Shown in pieces: positions 9,160 to 17,638 of a stretch of DNA of 64,000 nt. Source of the DNA: a bacterium. Lineage in GTDB: Bacteria > Desulfobacterota > DSWW01. Within the stretch, counting starts at the first letter, position 1, and the number at the start of each line of letters is the position of its first letter. The DNA lies in NCBI GenBank assembly GCA_028277985.1, contig JANQFG010000109.1:19676-83675 (forward strand), written 5' to 3'. The position numbers were made by a program, and so were the translations under genes. A model generated the notes under the pieces. The model saw only the letters and a list, made by a program, of their open reading frames with translations. It searched no databases and was not told the origin of the DNA.

Positions 9160-10185
9160 TCAATCGTCCTTGTACGGCCGACCGGGTGCTTCAGGGCACG
9201 GGGCCGAACCGAAACCTCCCAGGTCGCTCCACAGCCACCATTGTTCCCTGTGTTCGAGGATATGGTTCTCAAGAACCCGAAACACATGGCCCATCTCTAC
9301 CTCTACCCTCAAGCCTTCATCTTCCTCCTGTTCCGCCTCTATCTCTCTTGGGTGGATCCTGATTCGACAGAGATCTTTCTCCTGATGTGTAACATAGGGG
9401 AGACAGACGGCTCCGAGCCGCGAGGCCAGACGAACCAGATGGGATGAGAACCAGCAATCCCGGCCCAGGAATCGTATGTGGGATGAATGTTGCTCTCCAG
9501 GCCCCACCGGAACATCGAGGGTGGCGCATACGATCTCACCCCTTCGCAATGCCTTGGGAATCCCGAGCAGCGATCCACCTACGTACTGGAGTTGAACGTT
9601 CGGTTCCTCCTCCAGCTTTTTCAGGAGTTTTCTGTAGAGAATGGACCCCACCCGGTCTTTCCAGATGCCCTGCCGCGCGTCTTCCGGCCGCATGGTGATG
9701 ACGTGAAGTTTGTAGCCCCTTCGTGCGGATGCGAAAATGGCCCGATAGAAAGGGCCGGCGTGACATCCAAGGAGCATGACGCCCTTGCCTTCCGCCTGGG
9801 CCGCATCCACGAGCGAAAGCCCTTCGAATCGGACGGCCCGATCCACTTTCCCTGGAGAAGAACCGAGCAGGATTTGGGTTTCGAGACGGATGGATGAGAG
9901 AAACATGGCATGCCTTCTCGCAAGCGACAGCGTCCTGTCGGTGGGTGCGCCCTCTCCGGTACCCTGAGCCAGATGTTCCAGAATGAGCGTCTTCTGGGAA
10001 GGCTTAAAGAACAGCCACGGCGCCCGGACCCTGAAGGCCTTCCAGGCAAGGGGAAGGGGAAGCGACAGAAGCAGAGGGTACAGGAAGAAGACCTCCACAT
10101 ATTTCAGGGCGAACCAGACTCCCATGAGCTGGGGTTCCGTTCTGCCGTAGATGAGTTTGACCCAATGGCGGAATCTGCCCTTCAC
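9160..10185 (-). CDS. HtrB/LpxL-like lysophospholipid acyltransferase with altered active-site motif
   Basis: A 341-residue protein with a hydrophobic N-terminus (residues 23-60) and LPLAWKAFR-type sequence typical of the HtrB/LpxL/MsbB family, which acylates lipid A or related lipids at the inner membrane. The family's catalytic HX4(D/E) motif appears here as H142-A-G-P-F-Y147, with tyrosine replacing the acidic residue. The other conserved block, ATLDVPVGPGEQ followed by IRFLGRDCWFS, is present. GTG start with GGAGGTGA at seven bases. Either it is a divergent transferase or it has lost the usual charge relay. Neighbours are glycan genes on the same strand. Confidence 0.8.
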   Translation of the reverse strand: MKGRFRHWVKLIYGRTEPQLMGVWFALKYVEVFFLYPLLLSLPLPLAWKAFRVRAPWLFFKPSQKTLILEHLAQGTGEGAPTDRTLSLARRHAMFLSSIRLETQILLGSSPGKVDRAVRFEGLSLVDAAQAEGKGVMLLGCHAGPFYRAIFASARRGYKLHVITMRPEDARQGIWKDRVGSILYRKLLKKLEEEPNVQLQYVGGSLLGIPKALRRGEIVCATLDVPVGPGEQHSSHIRFLGRDCWFSSHLVRLASRLGAVCLPYVTHQEKDLCRIRIHPREIEAEQEEDEGLRVEVEMGHVFRVLENHILEHREQWWLWSDLGGFGSAPCPEAPGRPYKDD

Positions 10186-10238
10186 GTGGTGGTCACCTCC
10201 CCTCCCCTATGCGGGAGAGATTGAGGGTTCGGTCGTCT

Positions 10239-12134
10239 CTATCGGAACGCATGGATCAGCATGCTCAGGGCGATGCAGGAGAGAAGAATCCTCTCCGTCC
10301 TACCTCCACCGTAAGAGAACCGAACCAGACTGTAGAGCATGAAGACGAACGCCAGTAGGGGTAGAAGCACGAGCAGAGGAGGAACCAGAACCGTCTGACC
10401 TCCAGTGGCAAGGGCCAGAAGAACATGGGTGGCCCACGCCGACACTCCCCACAAGAGCAGAGAGCCGAACACGCAAAGGTCGAAGAGAGACAATCGAACC
10501 TTCCTCGTCGCGACCCAGACCAGAACGGTAAGAACAGCCGTGAGTGCAGCGACTACAGTAAGAAGAGGCAAGGAGGACATCATGTTCGCCAGGAAGAATT
10601 CCTCCGCAGACACCCAGACGAGACGTGTGAATGTGTACGCCGCAAAGACGGTGAGGCAGGCAATTCCCTGGACATTCCAGGATGCCTGCGGGCGGTCCGT
10701 CGCCACGGCCCTGGAGGAGAGCCAAAGGAGGATCGATCCGAGTGCCAGTTCCAGGACCCGCATGGTAACGGGACGCACCGTTACCGGTACAAGGAAAGAG
10801 AGCAGGACAATGCCGGCCAACACGCCCATCAACCCGACCTTCTCGATCCGTGACAGGTTCCGTTCGGATCGTGATGCCTCCTTCTTTGCCGAATCGATGG
10901 AGGGCCCTGCCGGTTCGCCGTCGATCGGAATGGATCCGACCAACCCCAGATACATATACACGAGCATGAGGACTTCGGAATCTCCCCAGCAGTATTCGGT
11001 CAACCCGCAAACCAGGAACCCGGCAAGGCCTGCCAGGACGCCTCCTGCAATGCCCCTGTCCCATGGATCCTCGCACCACTTGAGACGCCGCAGGCAGGCT
11101 CGGAATGCGGCCAGGAGGATGTAGAGCAGTCCCGTGAGGCCGAACAACCCTCTCGTGGCGCCAATATGAATGTACTGATTGTGCAAATGCCACTGGTTCG
11201 GTTCCAGCGCCAGAGGGTGTCGGAAGGCCGGGTAAATGCTCTCCATTGCATGGAGACCAACCCCATGGAGGAGATGATTCGCCGATATCCTCAGCCCGGT
11301 CCACCACATGTATATTCTTCGCGTGTTCGAGGCCATCGGTCCGTCGGTCTGTTGCGCATCCACTTGAAACTGGAAGACGATATCGTGTACCGGGCCCCAC
11401 GATCTCAGGGCAAATGCGAGAACGACTGTGAGCAGCACGGCTCCGCACACTCCCAGGACGACCCTCTTCCCTCGCAAGGCGAGGAGCACGAGGGCCCCCG
11501 CGATGAACCCGAGCACAGAGCCCTTGGAACCACTCGCCACGATCCCGACCATCATGAGAACGGACAGGCCTATGCCTGCGGCCAGGAGAGGTGCGGATAG
11601 ATTTCCGAAGAGGACGAGCCCGCCTACCAGGCAGGTCGTGAGAACCAGGTATTCACCAAAGGTCAGGTGCAACCCGAAGAAGCTGCCCGCCTTTCCCGAT
11701 GTGGGATCGTAGTACCCCGTGTAGTCCCAGCCGGTCGTATGTTGAACGATACCGAAGACCGCGGTCAGGATGGTCGCCCCGAGAAGACAGAAGACCAGCT
11801 TCTTTCGTTCCGCCAGGCTCTCGATGTTCCAACAGAAGAGGAAGTAGATGACCATGAGCCCAAGGGACCGGAATTCCACCACACTCGCCCAGAAATCCAG
11901 GGACGCCCACACGCTGAGAAAGGAGGCGAGAAAGAGGATCCCGAATCCGGTATTCAACTCGGTCCTTGGGAAGATATCCCTCGGGCGGGGTCGTTCAAGG
12001 TACGTTTTGTAACCCCAGAGAAGAAGCGTAGTGACCCAGGCGGCGTTGGTGGCAGCGATCGAGATGGGGGAGACGAGAGCGAAGGCGACAAGCCCGTAGA
12101 AGGGGATATTTCGGCCTTCCAAGGACTCTTTCAT
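10239..12134 (-). CDS. O-antigen ligase / Wzy-like polymerase family membrane protein
   Basis: A 631-residue polytopic membrane protein with about 14-16 hydrophobic helices. Near residues 295-330 it has the hallmark periplasmic loop of the WaaL/Wzy family, HNQYIHIGATRGLFGLTGLL, following the H-x-ME-type segment HGVGLHAMESIYPAF. Family members join or polymerise lipid-linked glycans on the periplasmic face. The C-terminal third (after residue about 420) adds four or more extra helices beyond the usual 400-450-residue size. AGGAAATC precedes the ATG. Ligase and polymerase roles cannot be separated by sequence alone. Confidence 0.85.
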   Translation of the reverse strand: MKESLEGRNIPFYGLVAFALVSPISIAATNAAWVTTLLLWGYKTYLERPRPRDIFPRTELNTGFGILFLASFLSVWASLDFWASVVEFRSLGLMVIYFLFCWNIESLAERKKLVFCLLGATILTAVFGIVQHTTGWDYTGYYDPTSGKAGSFFGLHLTFGEYLVLTTCLVGGLVLFGNLSAPLLAAGIGLSVLMMVGIVASGSKGSVLGFIAGALVLLALRGKRVVLGVCGAVLLTVVLAFALRSWGPVHDIVFQFQVDAQQTDGPMASNTRRIYMWWTGLRISANHLLHGVGLHAMESIYPAFRHPLALEPNQWHLHNQYIHIGATRGLFGLTGLLYILLAAFRACLRRLKWCEDPWDRGIAGGVLAGLAGFLVCGLTEYCWGDSEVLMLVYMYLGLVGSIPIDGEPAGPSIDSAKKEASRSERNLSRIEKVGLMGVLAGIVLLSFLVPVTVRPVTMRVLELALGSILLWLSSRAVATDRPQASWNVQGIACLTVFAAYTFTRLVWVSAEEFFLANMMSSLPLLTVVAALTAVLTVLVWVATRKVRLSLFDLCVFGSLLLWGVSAWATHVLLALATGGQTVLVPPLLVLLPLLAFVFMLYSLVRFSYGGGRTERILLSCIALSMLIHAFR

Positions 12135-12235
12135 GATTTCCTGTTCCTGAGCAGCAAAAGGAGCGCCTGTAGACCGTTGCGGGATGACGCCATCATAGCG
12201 TGGGGCCTTCGCTTTTTCCAGCCACAGACTCTGGT

Positions 12236-13027
12236 TCAGACGTGGGATACAGCGATCAGGTACCAGGGTTGCTCCTTCTCGCTGCGCGATCGTGGGTGAA
12301 CCCAGTAGGGATTCACCCAGGAAGCGAGCAACCGATCCCTGGCCAGGTCAACCGTCATCGGCGATTGCCGGTCGTACTCTTCGAGTTCCCGGACGATGTG
12401 AGGACAAAGGAGAGAGCGAATCCATTGCCGTGCGCGCCACCCCCCTCTCCTTCGCACCCACTTTGCATGGGTTGCGCCGAGCGATCTGGGGCTCCACCAG
12501 GGGGCCGTCTTGAGAATCTGTGCGTATCGTTCCGTGTGCCGGAAGCGTGACTCAAGCAGGGAGAGGAATTCTGACTCATCCATCTCGGAACGGTGAAAGG
12601 GATTCGGTTCCGATGACTCGGCGTGGACCGTCTTGTTCGGGGTCGAAACGATCAAGACTCCTTTCGGTGCCAGGACCCGTGCGCACTCGGAAAGGAATGC
12701 ATCGGGGTTTCCGATATGCTCGATCGTCTCGAAACTGACGATTACGTCGATCGACCCGTCGGCAATGGGAATCGCGTGGGCATCACCTGCACAGAAAACC
12801 TCGCAATACCTCTTCCGGGCTCGGGCGCAGATCGATGAAGACAGATCGATCCCCAGTACGCTCCTGGGACCGGCTCGCTTCAGGGCGGCCGTGCCGTATC
12901 CCTCCCCGCAGGCTAGGTCCAGGACACGCTTGTCTCGAACGTACTGTGATGCGAATCGATATCTGTAGACATGCTCCCAGAACGAAGCAGGGTGTGCAGT
13001 CGTCGGATCCATTCGCTCTTCCGCCAT
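12236..13027 (-). CDS. Class I SAM-dependent methyltransferase (UbiE/type 11 fold)
   Basis: About 263 residues from ATG 13027, preceded by AAGGGATCCG; alternative ATGs are at 13045 and 13012. Motif I is VLDLACGEGYGTAALKRAG, the post-I acid is SVLGIDLS, motif IV is IDVIVSFETIEHIGNPDAFL, and a post-motif strand reads GVLIVSTPNK. These are clear methyltransferase type 11 features. It sits at the end of the minus-strand glycan cluster, 101 bases upstream of the O-antigen-ligase-like gene, and diverges from a SPASM radical SAM gene. A sugar, lipid or small-molecule acceptor is equally possible. Confidence 0.85.
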   Translation of the reverse strand: MAEERMDPTTAHPASFWEHVYRYRFASQYVRDKRVLDLACGEGYGTAALKRAGPRSVLGIDLSSSICARARKRYCEVFCAGDAHAIPIADGSIDVIVSFETIEHIGNPDAFLSECARVLAPKGVLIVSTPNKTVHAESSEPNPFHRSEMDESEFLSLLESRFRHTERYAQILKTAPWWSPRSLGATHAKWVRRRGGWRARQWIRSLLCPHIVRELEEYDRQSPMTVDLARDRLLASWVNPYWVHPRSRSEKEQPWYLIAVSHV

Positions 13028-13183
13028 CGGATCCCTTCCCTCCATCCGGACGATTTGCCTGGATACCTTTCATGTCTGCACGAGGGTTGTCAAGGCGAGA
13101 TCTCCCCTCGACACCTCGGGAGACCTCATGCTACTGTCAAAAGGCTTCCCGCGTCTACAGAACCCTCAGGCAAGGACAAACTC

Positions 13184-14308
13184 GTGACATTCCGAAGGGA
13201 ACGCTTCGAGTGCATCTTCCTCGAACTCACGAACCGCTGCAATTTCAGTTGCCTGTTTTGCCCCGATGCCCTGATGGGCCGTGCGCGTGGGCAGATGGAG
13301 CCTGGGGTTGCCAAGCGTCTTCTGGATGAGATCGCTGAGAAAAACCTCGCACGCTGGGTCAATCTGTCCCTGATGGGGGAGCCCCTCCTTCACCCGCAGC
13401 TCCTCGAGATCGCCGAGCATGGTGTCGGTCTCGGTCTTGCCATTCACGTCATCACGAATCTGAGCCTTCTCAACGCCGAAAATGCCCGCCGGCTGCTGGA
13501 CCTTCCGATCGCCCACCTTGCCCTCAGCTTACAGACCCCGGGTCCCGAGGACTTCCGGCTCAAGAACGCACCGGATCGATTCTCTCTCGACAAGAGCATG
13601 GAGCTCATAGACCTTGCGGTCCGTTCCAAGCTGGAAACGGAATCCTCCACAGAGATTTCGATTCACCTGCTCACGACGCGGCTCGAGAGGCCCCGCGGAT
13701 TGGCCCTCCTGGAAGCCACCCGGGCACGGCTCGACATGACCGATCGTTTCCGGAAGCGGGCCCGATCCTGGGCGCGGGAGTTCTCGCTGCCTCCGCCGTC
13801 ACCGGCATCGATCCTGGATCCTCTCCGCTTCTGGCTCGGGTTGGATGGTTTTGTTCCCCTGCTACCCGGCGTGTCCCTTTCTTTCAAGCGGGCCACCCTG
13901 TGGGCCAATACGCTGCTCACGGAAGGAACCGAAGTGGAAGCTCGAGAGAACGGCACCTGCCAACTCGCCCTCGACACCCTGGGTATCCTATGGGACGGCA
14001 GCCTCACCCTGTGTTGTCTCGATTTTGACGGGGTCCTGTCCTTCGGGAATGCCTCGGACGGACGGCTCGGTGAGGCCCTCGAATCGGAAGCCTACCAGGA
14101 TCTTCAAAGATCCTTTACTGATGGGCGGCTCATCCAGCCCTTCTGCCAGAGGTGCCGCGGACGGGTCCGGGGCCCATCGGCCGCCCTTCTCGTTCCGGGC
14201 TCCCTGCCCGCTCTGACCGGAGAAGGTCTGAAGTACCTCGGTCGCTTTCAGCTCGAACGGACCTTTCGCAGGATACCTCAGGAGTTATCAAAGTATCTGA
14301 AGAAGTGA
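13184..14308 (+). CDS. Radical SAM protein with SPASM-like C-terminal cysteines
   Basis: A 374-residue protein starting at GTG 13184, with AAGGA seven bases upstream; the open frame extends back to 12971 but overlaps the divergent methyltransferase. The cluster motif CNFSCLFC is at residues about 18-25, followed by VNLSLMGEPLLHP, which matches the GGEP-type SAM-binding strand. The C-terminal part has CQLALDTLGILWDGSLTLCC and CQRCRG, the SPASM arrangement for auxiliary iron-sulfur clusters. SPASM enzymes mature peptides or modify carbohydrates. No peptide precursor was recognised next to it, though two tiny reading frames lie just downstream. Confidence 0.87.
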   Translation: MTFRRERFECIFLELTNRCNFSCLFCPDALMGRARGQMEPGVAKRLLDEIAEKNLARWVNLSLMGEPLLHPQLLEIAEHGVGLGLAIHVITNLSLLNAENARRLLDLPIAHLALSLQTPGPEDFRLKNAPDRFSLDKSMELIDLAVRSKLETESSTEISIHLLTTRLERPRGLALLEATRARLDMTDRFRKRARSWAREFSLPPPSPASILDPLRFWLGLDGFVPLLPGVSLSFKRATLWANTLLTEGTEVEARENGTCQLALDTLGILWDGSLTLCCLDFDGVLSFGNASDGRLGEALESEAYQDLQRSFTDGRLIQPFCQRCRGRVRGPSAALLVPGSLPALTGEGLKYLGRFQLERTFRRIPQELSKYLKK

Positions 14309-14329
14309 AGTCTCGATCGAGGAGGCATC

Positions 14330-14377
14330 ATGAAAATTATAGGGTTGAAGATCATACATGATGTGTATTCTATCTAA
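14330..14377 (+). CDS. Possible 15-residue leader-like peptide
   Basis: ATG at 14330 is preceded by GGAGG at four bases and followed by 15 codons to TAA (begins MKIIGLK). It could be a leader peptide or chance. No attenuator hairpin was recognised after it. Confidence 0.2.
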   Translation: MKIIGLKIIHDVYSI

Positions 14378-14552
14378 TCCTTGTAAGCACCTATAAAATA
14401 ATATTAATACGATCGTGTGCCGTTTGAAATTTCCTACAAAGGGGCTTTCATTCTTAGGATAAACCCCCTCAGTTTCAAATGGAAATCCGTTCGGGAACCG
14501 AAAGCGGCCGTCCCTGTCTAACTTGGCAAACATCATTTCCAGAGGAGCTTCC

Positions 14553-14645
14553 ATGACCAAACAGCAGGAGCGTGCCCTCTTCTGGTGGTGCATGATCGTT
14601 GTATTGATCGCCTTCTGGGGCGTCGTTGTGATGGCGGTTACGTGA
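14553..14645 (+). CDS. 30-residue single-helix membrane microprotein
   Basis: An ATG at 14553 preceded by GAGGAG at six bases opens a 30-codon frame ending in TGA. The product begins MTKQQERALFWW and continues as an unbroken hydrophobic helix rich in Val, Ile and Trp to the C-terminus: a polar, N-terminal charged segment plus one membrane span. This is the layout of bacterial small regulatory membrane proteins. No family is recognised. It is flanked by a SPASM radical SAM gene and a flavoprotein operon on the same strand. The strong ribosome-binding site and clean amphipathic layout support expression. Confidence 0.55.
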   Translation: MTKQQERALFWWCMIVVLIAFWGVVVMAVT

Positions 14646-14887
14646 GTTCAGAAACCTTGCAGCGCTCTCATAAGTGTGGGTGCGACCCGCACGACCCGTC
14701 ATTGATACGAAACGTGCTGAAGGAATTCGAACCTGCCTTCAGCATCGAGCGGTGCATCCTACCCTCCTCCCTTCTACTACCGTAGGAAAGCCTCGGTCCT
14801 CCTTGTCTTGCGAAATCGATCGGCGTATCCTTGGTTAGCCGCGAATCACAACAGGGAAACGAATCGGTCTGATCGAGGTCTCGCTGC

Positions 14888-16186
14888 GTGGCAGTGCGTA
14901 GAAAGAAAGCTCCCCCAGGAAAGGCCGGACCTTACGCAAGGTCGGTCACCGAACCGGATGTTCTGATCGTGGGCGGTGGTCCGGCCGGCTGTGTCGCAGG
15001 GATCCTTCTGGCCAGGGAGGGATACAGCACCACCATTCTGGAAAAATCCCGGCCCGGATACCACAAGATCTGTGGAGACCTCCTGGGAGCCAGATCGCTC
15101 CAGTTTCTGCACAACCTGAACATCGGCTGGGCTTCCATGCTTGGGCAGGGGTTGCCCATCGAAGGAATCCAGGTCCTGGACGAGAAGGGCTTGAGAAGTG
15201 TCGCATACCTTGAAGAGGAGTCGGGCAGCGATCCTGTTGGGGCTACGCTGAAGAGGGATCTTCTGGACCGGTTTCTGCAGCAGAGGGCGATCGAAGAGGG
15301 ATGCAACGTTCTCTATGGGATGCGATTTCAGGAATTCGTTGCAAGGGAAGACCGTGCGGTCCTGTGCAGGGCCTCCACAGGAGAAGAGGACACCCTTTTC
15401 CGGGCCAGGCTCGTGTTCGGAGCGGACGGCGCCTGGTCCACCACGGCAAGGGCAGCGGGTCTGTTCGGCAGGAACTCGGCGGTCATGCTTCTCGCCGTCC
15501 GAGGCTACTACCGGGGCATCAGGAGACTTCGCCGAACGATCGAGCTCTACCCTCTCTCCGACCTCCAGCCCGGATACGCTTGGGTCATCCCCTTGAGCTT
15601 GGACACCGCGAACGTCGGTCTGGGAATTCGCGCAGACGTGTGCAGCCGGGACGGAGTGCGGCTCCAGAGGGAACTGTCACGGTTCGTTACACAACACCCT
15701 GCTCTTTCACAAAGGATGAAACAAGCAACGCTTGTGGGGGCCGTTCGGGGCTGGCCGTTGCCGGCGTACGGCTCTGTCCAGAGGGTGTCCGGCTCGCACC
15801 TCCTGCTTCTCGGGGACGCGGGTGGATTCGTGGACCCCATGTCCGGTGAGGGGATCTTCGGCGCGCTGCAGAGCGCCTGGATTGCCGTAGGAGTCGCCCG
15901 AGATGCGCTGCGGCGGGGTGTTTTCGGGGAGCGTTTTCTTGCCCGGTATGACGAACGATGCAGACGATACTTCGACGCCGATTTTGGGTCGGCAGCCCTC
16001 GTGACCGGTTTTCTCGCCCATCCGGCTCTGGGCAAGCCTCTTGCCATGTGGGGGTTGAAACAGGTGGAGAAGAATTGCCTGCTCGATCAGGAATACGCCC
16101 GGATGATCGCGGGCTTCTTTACAGGAGTCTGTCCAAGGAAGAGATTTCTGAAGCCGAAGTGGCTGGTGAAGACCCTGTTTGGGTGA
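14888..16186 (+). CDS. Geranylgeranyl-reductase-family FAD-dependent oxidoreductase
   Basis: A 432-residue flavoprotein from GTG 14888. The dinucleotide-binding GGGPAGCVAG is at residues about 29-38, followed by the glutamate end of strand two (ILEKSRPG), the family GDLLGARS motif, VFGADGAWSTTAR, and the second FAD motif LLLGDAGGFVDPMSGEGI. This is the pattern of geranylgeranyl reductase and related halogenase-like monooxygenases. In bacteria such proteins reduce polyprenyl chains or oxidise lipid substrates. It opens a close-packed plus-strand operon that runs on to butyrate kinase (gaps of 5-55 bases), so its substrate may be an acyl or prenyl lipid. Exact reaction unknown. Confidence 0.85.
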   Translation: MAVRRKKAPPGKAGPYARSVTEPDVLIVGGGPAGCVAGILLAREGYSTTILEKSRPGYHKICGDLLGARSLQFLHNLNIGWASMLGQGLPIEGIQVLDEKGLRSVAYLEEESGSDPVGATLKRDLLDRFLQQRAIEEGCNVLYGMRFQEFVAREDRAVLCRASTGEEDTLFRARLVFGADGAWSTTARAAGLFGRNSAVMLLAVRGYYRGIRRLRRTIELYPLSDLQPGYAWVIPLSLDTANVGLGIRADVCSRDGVRLQRELSRFVTQHPALSQRMKQATLVGAVRGWPLPAYGSVQRVSGSHLLLLGDAGGFVDPMSGEGIFGALQSAWIAVGVARDALRRGVFGERFLARYDERCRRYFDADFGSAALVTGFLAHPALGKPLAMWGLKQVEKNCLLDQEYARMIAGFFTGVCPRKRFLKPKWLVKTLFG

Positions 16187-16225
16187 CCGGCTTCCACGAT
16201 TCAACAAGGACCGGAGGTTCAAGCG

Positions 16226-17047
16226 ATGCATCACGAGAAGGTTGTGCTCATTACAGGCGCTGCGAGCGGGATCGGCAAATATCTGGCCCAGACCCTTTAC
16301 AAGGACGGACATCTCCTTGCCGCCACGGATGTGAACGAAGAGGGACTGAAGAAGGTCGCCGAGGAGAGTGGATGGGATCCGGACAAGGCGATCGTTCAGG
16401 CCCTGGACGTAACAAAGAGGTCGGAGTGGGAGCAGATCATCCGGGCCGCCCTCGACCGATGGAGCCGGATCGATGTCCTGATGAATATTGCCGGAGTCAT
16501 CAAGCCCGGGTTCATCCACGAGACCGATTTCGACATGATCGATTTCCACATCGACGTCAACCTGAAGGGAACGATCATCGGCACCAAGCTCGTTTCCGAG
16601 CAGATGGTCAAACAGAAAGGCGGCCAGATCATCAATATCGCATCCATGGCAGGCATCACTCCGGTCTACGGCCTGAATCTCTACAGCACTTCCAAGTTCG
16701 GTGTGCGCGGCTTCTCCCTGTCGATCGCCCCTGAACTCAAGGAGCACAATGTCGCCGTCACGGTTGTCTGCCCCGACCTGGTGGATACCCCCATGCTCAC
16801 CCTCCAGCTGGACTACCCGGAGGCCGCCCTGACCTTCTCGGGAAGCCGTCACCTCACGGTGGAGGAAATCGGAAATGTCATCCTGGATCAGGGGCTCAAG
16901 AAGAAAAAGCTGGAAATCGTCTATCCCACGTCCCGGGGGCTGACCGCAAAGATCGCGAGCTTTCAGCCAAGGCTGATGGATATGCTTCTCAAGCTCCTTG
17001 CGGACAAGGGGTCGAAGAGACAGAGCAAGCTGAAAGGAAAGAAGTGA
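16226..17047 (+). CDS. Short-chain dehydrogenase/reductase
   Basis: A 273-residue classical SDR. The cofactor-binding TGAASGIG is at residues 11-18, DVN ends the second strand, IAG replaces the usual NNAG, and the catalytic serine and YSTSK lie in the central region (INIASMAGIT then LYSTSK). The C-terminus is strongly basic. GGAGG eight bases before the ATG. The enzyme would interconvert an alcohol and a ketone using NAD(P)H. It follows the flavoprotein by 39 bases, suggesting that both act on the same lipid-like substrate. Substrate not determinable. Confidence 0.9.
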   Translation: MHHEKVVLITGAASGIGKYLAQTLYKDGHLLAATDVNEEGLKKVAEESGWDPDKAIVQALDVTKRSEWEQIIRAALDRWSRIDVLMNIAGVIKPGFIHETDFDMIDFHIDVNLKGTIIGTKLVSEQMVKQKGGQIINIASMAGITPVYGLNLYSTSKFGVRGFSLSIAPELKEHNVAVTVVCPDLVDTPMLTLQLDYPEAALTFSGSRHLTVEEIGNVILDQGLKKKKLEIVYPTSRGLTAKIASFQPRLMDMLLKLLADKGSKRQSKLKGKK

Positions 17048-17082
17048 ACGGCCGGGCGGCACAGACCGAAGAGGGGAAGCCT

Positions 17083-17589
17083 ATGCACGAGGCATGTGAA
17101 AAGTACGAAGAGTGGGGAACGGGTTTCATTCTTCTTCTGAACTCGTTGATGCTCCTGTGGCTCCTTGCAGGCGTCTGGGTTCTCTCCTTTTCGAGTATCC
17201 TCCTCTCGGGCGTCTTTGCGGCCCTGTTCGCCAGCGTCATCTTCTCCGCGTTCTACCTCACGTGCAGACACTGTTACTACTACGGAAAGAAGTGCTACCT
17301 GGCGATAGGCCTGGTGGTCCCGTATTTCTTCGAAAAGGTCGAAGGCCCTCCTGCGCCCTGGAGGGGCACGCTCTGGATGGTCCACACGATCATCGTGATT
17401 GCTTTTCCGGTTGTCTTCATGTTCCGGGATCACGCCATGGCCCATGCAATTGCCTATTCGATCGCTTGCCTCGTTCCCCCGGTCACCGCAATGTTCCTGG
17501 TGAGTCGATACAGTTGCCCCCGATGCAAACACACGGCATGCATCTCCAACCCGGACCGGGGAAAGGTGGAGACGACCGCTACAACCTGA
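17083..17589 (+). CDS. Four-helix membrane protein with cysteine pairs
   Basis: I do not recognise this family. About 168 residues from ATG 17083 (GAGGGGAAG upstream); a GTG at 17044 overlapping the SDR stop is an alternative. Four hydrophobic segments are visible. Cysteines cluster in two places: CRHCYYYGKKC on the loop after helix two and CPRCKHTAC near the C-terminus. Both could bind iron-sulfur or zinc. In a flavoprotein/SDR/CoA-ligase operon it might pass electrons at the membrane or anchor the soluble partners. That is inference only; the cysteine spacing is what the sequence shows. Confidence 0.75.
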   Translation: MHEACEKYEEWGTGFILLLNSLMLLWLLAGVWVLSFSSILLSGVFAALFASVIFSAFYLTCRHCYYYGKKCYLAIGLVVPYFFEKVEGPPAPWRGTLWMVHTIIVIAFPVVFMFRDHAMAHAIAYSIACLVPPVTAMFLVSRYSCPRCKHTACISNPDRGKVETTATT

Positions 17590-17638
17590 ACCAGACCCTA
17601 TGACTCTTGATCGACGAAGAAGTTGAGAGGAGAAGAAC

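Larger units (their letters stand above)
14309..14887 (+). other. 579-base interval with two tiny reading frames and an AT-richer core
   Basis: No conventional gene is seen between the radical SAM gene and the flavoprotein gene. The part 14330-14480 is visibly AT-richer than its surroundings. Two short reading frames with good ribosome-binding sites (14330-14377 and 14553-14645) are listed separately. The remainder, 14646-14887, shows nothing recognisable. Confidence 0.5.

Noticed and set aside
15707..17062. 451-codon minus-strand frame
   Set aside because: Antisense of the flavoprotein and SDR genes.
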